From contig LVBB01000041.1 of NCBI GenBank assembly GCA_001603075.1, positions 124,001 through 188,000 on the forward strand: 64,000 nt of DNA. The letters run 5' to 3'. This stretch comes from Phycisphaerales bacterium Planc_01. GTDB taxonomy: Bacteria; Planctomycetota; Phycisphaerae; Sedimentisphaerales; Anaerobacaceae. Positions 9,151 to 16,423 of the stretch are shown here, piece by piece; the stretch's first letter is position 1, and every line of letters begins with the position of its first letter. Below the pieces are notes generated by a model that had not been told where the DNA came from, made no database searches, and was given only the letters and a program-made list of their open reading frames with translations. The position numbers and the translations under genes are program-made.

Positions 9151-9603
9151 ATGAAACGATTCGAATGGCGATTGCAGAAGGTACTGGACGTCAAGACGAA
9201 GGAAGAGCAGTTCAAACGCATGGAACTGTTTCGTCTGAGCGAGATGCTGGCCATCAAGCGAAGCGAACTGCTCATGCGTCGGCGGATTCTGCAGGAGATC
9301 GCGGCGGAAATCGCCCGCGATCGATCGCGCGGACGTCTGGAGGCCCAGGAGTTTTTCCTGAGAAACGCGGACGTGGACGACCAGATCATTCGAACGTTGC
9401 ATGGGGAAATCGAGAAGCTCGAGACGCAGCGAACGCAGAAGACCGCCGAGGTGCTGGCCGTCAAACGGTTCAAAGAGGGTCTGGAGAAGTTGCGTACCGA
9501 AGCCAAGGTCCGATTCATCGAGGAACAGGAACGGATCGAGCAGAAGGAGATGGACGACGGCACCACCATCGCCTTCGCTCGAAATGGGAGCATAGGACTG
9601 TGA
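9151..9603 (+). CDS. fliJ: Flagellar export protein FliJ
   Basis: A 150-residue, almost fully helical coiled-coil protein. It begins MKRFEWRLQKVLDVK, the typical FliJ N-terminus, and is rich in Glu, Lys and Arg heptads throughout. FliJ is the central stalk of the FliI hexamer and escorts chaperones. The frame opens at 9121 inside the end of fliI; ATG 9151 is preferred because it gives the family N-terminus. It follows fliI as expected. Confidence 0.85.
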   Translation: MKRFEWRLQKVLDVKTKEEQFKRMELFRLSEMLAIKRSELLMRRRILQEIAAEIARDRSRGRLEAQEFFLRNADVDDQIIRTLHGEIEKLETQRTQKTAEVLAVKRFKEGLEKLRTEAKVRFIEEQERIEQKEMDDGTTIAFARNGSIGL

Positions 9604-9661
9604 TGCGGGGTTCCGTGCCGCGGCACGAGCCTCACAAGAATACGAATTGGGAGCACGCACT

Positions 9662-10378
9662 GTGAGCAAGAAACTTCTCCTTATCACTGCCGCGGCGGGC
9701 GTGGTCAGTTTCCTCGGGGCCTTTGGCGCCGCGTGGTTCACCCGACCGGCTGCCGTCAAGGGGGCGTCTGACGAGGGACAGGCCGACGCGTCGGCTCAGA
9801 CTCGTTCGCTCGCCAAGGGTCCGCCGACGGCCCTGACCCCCACGACGACGCCAGCCCACGACGGCTCCAACACCCGCGCGATGACCGAAGAGCAACTCAA
9901 AGAGCTCATCTTCGAGGTTCGTGAGAAGATCCAGGAATACCACACGAAGAACCAGAGCCTGGACAAGGAGAAACAGCGCCTGCTCGTTGCCCAGCAGACG
10001 CTGCAGAAGGACATCGCCGCGCTGAACGACCTGCGCGTCGAGCTCGCGGCCACTGTGGCGAACCTCCGAAATGAACGCGACATGCTTCAGAAGACGCGCG
10101 TCGAGGTCGAACAGGCGGAGAAGGGCAATCTGCTCGCCATCGCGGCGGCGTACGACAAGATGGACCCCGTTCGGGCCAGCGAAATCCTCAGCAACATGGC
10201 CTCGACACAATCGAAGAGCGGCAGCGTCAATCGCGGCACCAACATCGACGACGCCGTCAAGATCCTGTTCTACATGCAGGATCGGACCAAGGCCAAGATC
10301 CTGGCCGAATTGGCCGGCACCGAGCCGGCTCTGGCCGCTCTGCTGAGCCAGAAGCTCAAACAGGTTACAGGAGGATAA
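9662..10378 (+). CDS. MotE-like flagellar protein (MgtE-N-type domain)
   Basis: A 238-residue protein with an N-terminal membrane anchor (about residues 5-25) and a Pro/Thr/Ala-rich linker. A long coiled coil follows (about 75-155), then a C-terminal MgtE-N-like domain around YDKMDPVRASEILSNM and ILFYMQDRTKAKILAELA (about 162-222). This arrangement is that of the MotE/FlbB class, periplasmic proteins placed next to stator genes. They are linked to motor assembly or stator function in other bacteria. The GTG start at 9662 has GGGAG nine bases before it. It sits between fliJ and motA, which supports a stator-related role. Confidence 0.75.
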   Translation: MSKKLLLITAAAGVVSFLGAFGAAWFTRPAAVKGASDEGQADASAQTRSLAKGPPTALTPTTTPAHDGSNTRAMTEEQLKELIFEVREKIQEYHTKNQSLDKEKQRLLVAQQTLQKDIAALNDLRVELAATVANLRNERDMLQKTRVEVEQAEKGNLLAIAAAYDKMDPVRASEILSNMASTQSKSGSVNRGTNIDDAVKILFYMQDRTKAKILAELAGTEPALAALLSQKLKQVTGG

Positions 10379-10385
10379 TGCGGCT

Positions 10386-11156
10386 ATGGACATCGCAACG
10401 ATCATTGGAACGCTTCTGGGCTTCGTCGTCGTCATCGGAGCGATCGTGATGGGCGGCGGGGCCGCCATGTTCTTTCACGTTCCCTCGCTGTGCATCACCA
10501 TCGGCGGGATGCTCTGCGCGACGATGATCCATTTCTCCCTGCCGCAATTCCTCAGCATCTTCTCGATCATCAAGAAGACCATTATCGCCAAGATTCCCGG
10601 ACAGTCCGAAGTGGTTCAGAAGATGGTCAACTTCGCCGCCATCAACCGTCGCGACGGCACACTGGCCCTGGAGCCGGAAATCAGCAAGCTCAACGATCAC
10701 TTCTTCGCCAAGGGTCTGCAGTTGCTCGTGGACGGACAGGACGCCGAAGCCATCCGGGACATGCTGGAACCCGAGATTCAGTACCTCCAGGAACGCCACT
10801 CCGGCGGCAAGAAGATCCTGGAGTTCATGGGGGCCGCCGCTCCGGCCTTCGGTATGATTGGAACCCTCATCGGTCTGGTCCAGATGCTGCGAAATCTCAG
10901 TTCGCCCGATCAGATCGGCCAGGGCATGGCCGTGGCCCTCCTGACGACGTTCTACGGGGCGTTTGCCTCCAATCTGGTCTTCATCCCTCTGGCCGGCAAG
11001 CTCGGCATCTACTCCAAGGAGGAATCACTGGCCATGGAAATGATCCTCGAGGGCGTCTGTGCCATCGCCCAGGGCGACAATCCAACGATTGTCCGCGAGA
11101 GGATGCAGGCGTTCGTCTCGCACAGCCGACGCAAAGAGATCAAGGCGACCGTCTGA
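10386..11156 (+). CDS. motA: Flagellar stator protein MotA
   Basis: A 256-residue inner-membrane stator subunit that forms the ion channel with MotB. Four membrane segments are seen: two near the N-terminus (about residues 5-27 and 32-52) and two in the C-terminal half around FGMIGTLIGLVQMLRNL and the FYGAFASNLVFIPLAGKL helix. A cytoplasmic charged loop lies between the pairs, as in the MotA/ExbB family. A strong AGGAGG lies upstream of ATG 10386. The stop overlaps the motB start by one base (TGATG), so the pair is translationally coupled. The coupling ion cannot be told by eye. Confidence 0.95.
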   Translation: MDIATIIGTLLGFVVVIGAIVMGGGAAMFFHVPSLCITIGGMLCATMIHFSLPQFLSIFSIIKKTIIAKIPGQSEVVQKMVNFAAINRRDGTLALEPEISKLNDHFFAKGLQLLVDGQDAEAIRDMLEPEIQYLQERHSGGKKILEFMGAAAPAFGMIGTLIGLVQMLRNLSSPDQIGQGMAVALLTTFYGAFASNLVFIPLAGKLGIYSKEESLAMEMILEGVCAIAQGDNPTIVRERMQAFVSHSRRKEIKATV

Positions 11157-11860
11157 TGGCCCCGAAAGGCAGATCCAGACAAGTCGAGGATGACCCCGGG
11201 GCCCCGGAATGGATGGTCACCTTCAGCGACTGCATGACCCTTCTGCTGACGTTCTTCGTCCTGCTGCTGAGTTTCTCGTCGTTCGACAACAAGGTCTTCC
11301 CAAGGATGCAGTCGGCCTTCAGCGAAGGACTCTCCTCCATCGGTCTGCGTCTGACCCGCGACCATGACGCCTTCCTGCCCTCCCCCCGGATCATACATGA
11401 CCAGGACCCGGAGGTGGGCAGTGAGCAACCGACCGTCGATGGACAGTACGAATCGAATCCCGCGACGAGTCTGGACTTCATGGATTTCCAGGACCAGAAG
11501 GTCTTTCTGGTGCCGTCGGAAGACGTCTTTCTGGGGCGTGGCACGCGTACCACCGGTCACGGCCGTCGGATCCTGACGGATGTGGTGACCCTGCTGAAAG
11601 CCGTGCCCAACCGTGTGATCGTCAGCGAGCACTCCATGGAGGGCAGCGGAGGCGACGCCGATGAGATCGGACTGAAAAGGGCCTGGACGATCGCCCAGCT
11701 TCTGACGGACGGTGAAGGGATCGAGAAGATGCGGGTCAGCATCACCGCGGCGGCGACGGTGGACACCGAGACGCTTCGACACAGCGGCCTGGCGGCCATC
11801 AATCCGAAGGTCCAGCGCGTGATCGAGATCGTCATTCTGGAACGGAGCACGTACCATTGA
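11156..11860 (+). CDS. motB: Flagellar stator protein MotB
   Basis: A 234-residue stator subunit. The plug/transmembrane signature VTFSDCMTLLLTFFVLLLS carries the ion-binding Asp at residue 25. The C-terminal part is a weak OmpA-like fold in which the usual LSxxRA peptidoglycan motif reads GLKRAW near residue 172. Cell-wall binding may therefore be altered. It starts at ATG 11156, overlapping motA by one base, and its stop overlaps the start of a second motB-like gene. Confidence 0.9.
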   Translation: MAPKGRSRQVEDDPGAPEWMVTFSDCMTLLLTFFVLLLSFSSFDNKVFPRMQSAFSEGLSSIGLRLTRDHDAFLPSPRIIHDQDPEVGSEQPTVDGQYESNPATSLDFMDFQDQKVFLVPSEDVFLGRGTRTTGHGRRILTDVVTLLKAVPNRVIVSEHSMEGSGGDADEIGLKRAWTIAQLLTDGEGIEKMRVSITAAATVDTETLRHSGLAAINPKVQRVIEIVILERSTYH

Positions 11861-12624
11861 GATCCCGCAGCCAGCCACCCCAGGAGGAAAAACAGAAGGT
11901 CCCGGCCTACATCGTCACCTTCAGCGACATGGTGACGTTGTTGCTGACGTTCTTCGTGCTGCTTCTGTCGCTGGCGCAGGTGCAGGACCCGGACCTGTTC
12001 AATCAGGGTCGGGATTCCTTCTGGGAATCGATCCACCTCTGCGGGCTCGGGGCACTTCTGGGCAGCGATGCAAAGCCCGAGTTCGAAGCCGACAAGACCA
12101 AGTACCTCACGACGGATCCTCAAATGACACAGGATCGGACGCTCGATGAGTACCGGGAGAAACTCCGCCAGGCGTTCGAGCGCCTCAGCCAGTCCATGAC
12201 CACGCTGCCGTCGCAGATTGTCGGGCACCGCCTCGATTTCTCGATCACCCCGGTCAAATTCGGCGCCGGCGAAGCCCTTCTCAGCGACGAATCCCGCCAG
12301 TATCTGGCACGATATTGTGTCGATCTGCAGCAAAACCTCCGCGCCGACAGCTGTACGCTGTATGTGCTGGGGCTGGCCGGAGACGAGGCAACGCAGATGC
12401 GGCAGTGGATGCTCTCGGCGCAGCGAGCAGAGACCGTGGCCCGGTTCCTCCGCGAGGAGTTGGACCGCCACACCAGGTCGCTCCCGGCGGCGGCATCCGG
12501 AGAGGCCCCTGCCTGGCGCATTCTGTGGTGGGGAGCCGGCCCGGGCGGCCACTGGGCAGGGCAAGACCGTCCCGATCCCGGACAATCGCAGATTCTGATC
12601 GCCACGTTGAAGTCGGGTCTGTGA
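11857..12624 (+). CDS. Second MotB-like stator protein
   Basis: A 255-residue paralogue directly behind motB, with a TTG start overlapping the motB stop by four bases (TTGA). It keeps the membrane signature VTFSDMVTLLLTFFVLLLS with the ion-binding Asp at residue 24. Unlike the first MotB it retains LSAQRA in its OmpA-like C-terminal domain. The two proteins share little outside the membrane helix. Tandem MotB genes behind one motA suggest a mixed stator, or alternate B subunits. The position is where fliL and fliM often stand, but the FSD motif rules out FliL. Confidence 0.85.
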   Translation: MRSRSQPPQEEKQKVPAYIVTFSDMVTLLLTFFVLLLSLAQVQDPDLFNQGRDSFWESIHLCGLGALLGSDAKPEFEADKTKYLTTDPQMTQDRTLDEYREKLRQAFERLSQSMTTLPSQIVGHRLDFSITPVKFGAGEALLSDESRQYLARYCVDLQQNLRADSCTLYVLGLAGDEATQMRQWMLSAQRAETVARFLREELDRHTRSLPAAASGEAPAWRILWWGAGPGGHWAGQDRPDPGQSQILIATLKSGL

Positions 12625-12731
12625 CCGCCCTGCCGTCAAGTTTCTCGACAGCGGGGCCATTCTTCATGCGCCGCCCGGAGCGAGTCCGCCCTGGCGCCCC
12701 CTCAAGGCCCGCCTCCGCGTCTGTATCCGTC

Positions 12732-12748
12732 CCGGCACGCCGTTTGCA
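12732..12748 (+). promoter_or_regulatory. Sigma-54 promoter of fliO-flhB
   Basis: CCGGCACGCCGTTTGCA fits YTGGCACGRNNNTTGCW at 12 of the 14 constrained positions (C for T at -26, C for R), with GG and GC in place. It lies in the 208-base gap between motB2 and fliO, 84 bases before the fliO start. It would give the export-gate genes their own flagellar promoter. Confidence 0.7.
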
Positions 12749-12832
12749 CATACAGTCCGGGCACCAGAGGCACATCCGGAAACCCGATCCCGATGCCCAT
12801 CGGAACGACGGGGCCGGGATTTTGAGGGCCGT

Positions 12833-13318
12833 GTGGACGACAGGAAAAAGAAAATCACGATCATGTTCGCCGGGGTGGTTGTCGCAGGCGGCCTGATCGG
12901 TTTCGCCGCCCGTGCGACCGACCAGGATCCCGGGGCCACCTCCGCACCGCAGGCGCACCGCAGCGTGTTCGACGATCCCAACTTCGTCCGCCAAGGTCTC
13001 GAACCATCGCGCGGCATCGGTACCGGCGAACTGTTCTTCAAGATGATGCTCTCCGTCCTGCTGGTGGTCGGCCTGGGCGTCGGGGCCCTGTATCTATCCA
13101 AGAAGGTGCTTCCCAACGTCACGAAAGCGTGCGGCAAAGAGGTCCGCATCGTGGAGACCACCTATCTCGGACCGCGCAGGGCCCTCCATCTCGTGGAGAT
13201 CGGCGGCCAGAGGCTGCTGATCGGCAGCACCAACGACAGCATCACCATGCTGGCCCACGTGGGAGACGCCTGGTTGGATCTGCCCAAACAGGACATCGAC
13301 AGTTCGGTGGACGCATAG
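12833..13318 (+). CDS. fliO: Flagellar export-gate assembly protein FliO
   Basis: A 161-residue small membrane protein that helps FliP assemble. A hydrophobic N-terminal segment (about residues 7-25) may be a signal or anchor. The main membrane helix is at about 64-86 (MMLSVLLVVGLGVGALYLSKK). It is followed by the short conserved cytoplasmic domain with VRIVETTYLGPRRALHLVEI, the FliO signature. The GTG at 12833 is used with GAGGG five bases before it. The stop is directly followed by the fliP ATG. Confidence 0.85.
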   Translation: MDDRKKKITIMFAGVVVAGGLIGFAARATDQDPGATSAPQAHRSVFDDPNFVRQGLEPSRGIGTGELFFKMMLSVLLVVGLGVGALYLSKKVLPNVTKACGKEVRIVETTYLGPRRALHLVEIGGQRLLIGSTNDSITMLAHVGDAWLDLPKQDIDSSVDA

Positions 13319-14161
13319 ATGACCGGCATCCGAGTCAGGCTGATGGTGCTGTCGCTGCTGGGGCTGGCGATGGCCGCAACGTCCCACGGACAAATCGTTA
13401 CCCCGACGGCGCCCCTGCCTCTGCCCGGGACCGAATCGAGCGTGCCCCCCTCGGCAACGCAGGGAAACGTCCCGTCTCTGAGCGACTTGGCAACCCTGCT
13501 CGAAAAAGCCACCGCTCCAGAGACCGAGGCCAGGGACTGGTCCACCCCGGTCAAGCTCGTCATCATTTTCGGCGGTCTGGCGATTCTTCCCAGCCTGCTC
13601 ATGATGATGACCTCCTTCACCCGGATCGTGATCGTTCTGTCGTTCGTCCGACGAGCCCTGGGCACCCAGACGATCCCGCCGACGGTGGCCATCATCGGGC
13701 TGGCCCTGTTCCTGACGCTCTACACAATGGCCCCGACCTACTCGAGAATCAACACGCAGGCGATCCAGCCCTATCTGGCCGACCGGATCACGTTCACCGC
13801 GGCCACCGACACGGCGACCGGATGCCTCAAGGAGTTCATGCTGCGCCAGAGTCGCCGCAGCGATCTGGCGCTGTTCGTCGAGATGGCCAACGCCGCTCCT
13901 CCCGCCACGCCGATGGACATCCCGCTGCACGTGGTGGTTCCGGCTTTCATCATCAGTGAATTCCGGACCGCCTTCGAGATCGGCTGTCTCCTGTTCATCC
14001 CGTTTCTTCTGATCGACATGGTCATCGCCAGCGTGCTGCTCAGTGCGGGCATGATGATGTTGCCCCCGGTGATGATCTCACTGCCGTTCAAGCTGATTCT
14101 GTTCATTCTCGTCGACGGGTGGGGACTGTTGGCCAGGAGCCTCAGCCTCGGGTTCTCGTGA
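13319..14161 (+). CDS. fliP: Flagellar export-gate protein FliP
   Basis: A 280-residue core component of the export gate. An N-terminal signal peptide (about residues 1-26) is followed by a loop and then four membrane helices. The FliP signatures are LMMMTSFTRIVIVLSFVRRALG (inner-membrane helix near residue 98) and PFLLIDMVIASVLLSAGMM. Length is normal. It is immediately behind fliO and ahead of fliQ and fliR. Confidence 0.96.
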   Translation: MTGIRVRLMVLSLLGLAMAATSHGQIVTPTAPLPLPGTESSVPPSATQGNVPSLSDLATLLEKATAPETEARDWSTPVKLVIIFGGLAILPSLLMMMTSFTRIVIVLSFVRRALGTQTIPPTVAIIGLALFLTLYTMAPTYSRINTQAIQPYLADRITFTAATDTATGCLKEFMLRQSRRSDLALFVEMANAAPPATPMDIPLHVVVPAFIISEFRTAFEIGCLLFIPFLLIDMVIASVLLSAGMMMLPPVMISLPFKLILFILVDGWGLLARSLSLGFS

Positions 14162-14193
14162 CGGCGGCCTCGTGATAGAGAGGATGGAAACCT

Positions 14194-14463
14194 ATGGATA
14201 GCAGCTATGTGCTCTACCTGGGACGACACACACTGGAAACCGCGCTGCTCCTGTCGGCGCCGATCCTGATCACCTGCATGGCCGTGGGCGTCATCGTCAC
14301 CCTGCTCCAGGCAGTCACGTCCATCCGGGACATGACTCTGACCATCGTGCCGAAGCTGCTGGCCGTCTCAGCCGTCAGTCTGTTGTTCGGCAGTTGGATG
14401 CTGCAGATCGCCCTGCGATTCACGGCCGAGATCTTCGCCCAGATCCAGAATATCAAGTACTGA
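14194..14463 (+). CDS. fliQ: Flagellar export-gate protein FliQ
   Basis: An 89-residue export-gate subunit with two membrane helices. The conserved stretch GVIVTLLQAVTSIRDMTLT is the FliQ signature, and the length is the family norm. It sits 32 bases after fliP and 13 before fliR. Confidence 0.95.
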   Translation: MDSSYVLYLGRHTLETALLLSAPILITCMAVGVIVTLLQAVTSIRDMTLTIVPKLLAVSAVSLLFGSWMLQIALRFTAEIFAQIQNIKY

Positions 14464-14476
14464 GCGGGGAGTTGGG

Positions 14477-15238
14477 ATGCTTGCAGCACTGCTCGGCTTT
14501 ATCCTGGTCGTGACGCGCGTTTCCGGATTCTTTCTGATCGTACCGGTCTTCGGATGGCCAGCGGTCCCCGTCCAGATCAAGGTCGCGGCGATCGTGCTGA
14601 TCTCGCTGTTCCTGACCACCGTCGTCCCGACGCCCCTCGGCATCGACGTGGTCGACGCCGACAGTCTTCGGGACACGATAAGGGTGGTGGTGCTGCTGGC
14701 CGGGGAAGCTACCTACGGTCTGGCCCTCGGACTGATCGCCAATCTGCTTTTCGCGGTGGTCAAGCTCAGCGCGCAGATCGTGGAACAGCAGATGGGAATG
14801 ACGATGGCCGAGGTTCTCGATCCGCTGACCGGGGAAAGCGCCCGGCCGCTCAGCGGGCTGATTGAGATGGTCTTCGTCCTGCTGTTCCTCAGCGCCAACG
14901 GTCACCACCTGTTTCTCCTGGTCCTCACGAAGAGCTACGCCGCCTTTCCGGCCGGAACAGTCCCTACCATCCCGATTCTCAGTGAAGGGGTGCTCGTCGC
15001 CGGCTCGACCATGCTGATCGCCGGCCTGCGCCTCGCGGCCCCCATGCTGGCGGCATTCATGGTTCTGATGGTGGCGCTGGCCCTGCTGGCGCGTCTGGTT
15101 CCCGAGATGAACATCCTCTTCATCAGTATGCCCGCACGCATCGGACTGGGACTGATCATGGCGGCGATGTTTCTGCCTTTCATCAATGGATACGTCACGG
15201 AACTGGCCGATTGGATGGCGAAAATCTTACCGCTGTAG
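14477..15238 (+). CDS. fliR: Flagellar export-gate protein FliR
   Basis: A 253-residue integral membrane export-gate subunit with about six helices. Recognisable motifs are FGWPAVPVQIKVAAIVLISL near the N-terminus and the PEMNILFISMPARIGLGL stretch near the C-terminus. GGGGAG precedes ATG 14477. It completes the fliO-P-Q-R set. Confidence 0.95.
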   Translation: MLAALLGFILVVTRVSGFFLIVPVFGWPAVPVQIKVAAIVLISLFLTTVVPTPLGIDVVDADSLRDTIRVVVLLAGEATYGLALGLIANLLFAVVKLSAQIVEQQMGMTMAEVLDPLTGESARPLSGLIEMVFVLLFLSANGHHLFLLVLTKSYAAFPAGTVPTIPILSEGVLVAGSTMLIAGLRLAAPMLAAFMVLMVALALLARLVPEMNILFISMPARIGLGLIMAAMFLPFINGYVTELADWMAKILPL

Positions 15239-15328
15239 GAGAATTGTCGATTCCGGATGATTGACCCCTCTGGATGCCGCCCGTTTCTTCGAGGGTTCAT
15301 CGTCAACCACCCGTAGGCAATCACGAAC

Positions 15329-16405
15329 ATGGCCGATAAGCCCGCTGCCGAAAGAACAGAACAACCGACCCCCCGAAAGCTGGGCAAGGCCCGCGAGAAG
15401 GGGCAGGTCCCGCAGAGCCAGGACATGGGGGCCGCCGCCACGCTGGTCGCCCTGCTTGTGAGTCTGGCCCTGCTGGCGCCCGGCTTGTATCAGTGGTTCA
15501 AGGGGCAGGTCGAATCGAGCACCTCCGGCCAACTCGGCCCCCTGGCCAACCCCCAGGTCTTCATCGCCTATCTGAATGCGAATGTCATCGACGCGACCGT
15601 CGTGATGCTGCCCATCCTGGCCGCTATCACTGTGGCTGGAATCGCCGCAAGCATCGCCGTCGGGGGTGCGACATTCAGTCCGCAAGCCCTTCAGTTCCGA
15701 TGGGACGCCATCAATCCGGCCACCGCCATCCAGAGAGCCGCCAATCCACGATCCCTGGTCCGCCTGCTCGCCTCGATCGCCAAACTCTTCATCGTCAGCG
15801 TAATCGTCTGGTTCTACCTGCGGGACAAGCTGGAAGCGATGGCCGCGCTTCGATGGGCATGGTCTTCCCAGTTGCTCGGGGCGATCGCTTCGATGACGTT
15901 CGGCCTCGGAATTCGCGTCGGCATCGCGGTGTTCATCCTTGCGTTGGCCGACACGCTCTATCAGAAATGGCAATACATCCACGAACTCAAGATGACCCGG
16001 CAAGAGGTCAAACAGGAGCGGAAGGAAAGCGAAGGAGCGCCCGAGGTCAAGAACAGAATCCGTCGCATCCAGATCGAAATGTCGATGAAGCGTCTGATCC
16101 GCGATGTGCCCAAGGCCAGCGTCATCCTGGTGAACCCCACCCACGTGGCCGTTGCCCTGCAATATGAGGCCAGGACCATGGAGGCACCGGTCCTGCTGGC
16201 CAAAGGCGCCGACCATATGGCGCAGAAGATCATCGCGATCGCACGGTCCTATGGAGTCCCGATCGTCCGCAGGCCGGAGGTGGCCCGCGCCATCTACGCC
16301 TCGGTCAAACCGGGCCAGCGCATTCCCGAGGCGTTCTATGTGGCTGTCGCCGAGGTGCTGGCGATGATCTATCGGCTCCGACAGAACAAGAAGAACACCA
16401 GGTGA
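15329..16405 (+). CDS. flhB: Flagellar export switch protein FlhB
   Basis: A 358-residue export-gate protein that switches specificity from rod/hook to filament substrates. The N-terminus ERTEQPTPRKLGKAREKGQV is the family signature. Four membrane helices follow, and the cytoplasmic domain contains the self-cleaving NPTH at residues 269-272 (VILVNPTHVAVAL). Length is normal. It is the last plus-strand gene of the run and is convergent with fliD, only 18 bases away. flhA, which usually comes next, is absent. Confidence 0.97.
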   Translation: MADKPAAERTEQPTPRKLGKAREKGQVPQSQDMGAAATLVALLVSLALLAPGLYQWFKGQVESSTSGQLGPLANPQVFIAYLNANVIDATVVMLPILAAITVAGIAASIAVGGATFSPQALQFRWDAINPATAIQRAANPRSLVRLLASIAKLFIVSVIVWFYLRDKLEAMAALRWAWSSQLLGAIASMTFGLGIRVGIAVFILALADTLYQKWQYIHELKMTRQEVKQERKESEGAPEVKNRIRRIQIEMSMKRLIRDVPKASVILVNPTHVAVALQYEARTMEAPVLLAKGADHMAQKIIAIARSYGVPIVRRPEVARAIYASVKPGQRIPEAFYVAVAEVLAMIYRLRQNKKNTR

Positions 16406-16423
16406 CACGGCAGCCCTCGCGCG

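Noticed and set aside
7247-9154. A 635-codon plus-strand frame overlapping fliH and fliI
   Set aside because: It is a shifted frame rich in Arg, Gly and Pro; the FliI frame carries the Walker motifs.
7137-9656. An 839-codon open frame on the minus strand across fliG-fliJ
   Set aside because: It lies antisense to four well-recognised flagellar genes, has no family motif, and is explained by the high GC content that removes stop codons.
16406-16423. Terminator between convergent flhB and fliD
   Set aside because: Only 18 bases separate the stops and no stem-loop or T-run is visible.
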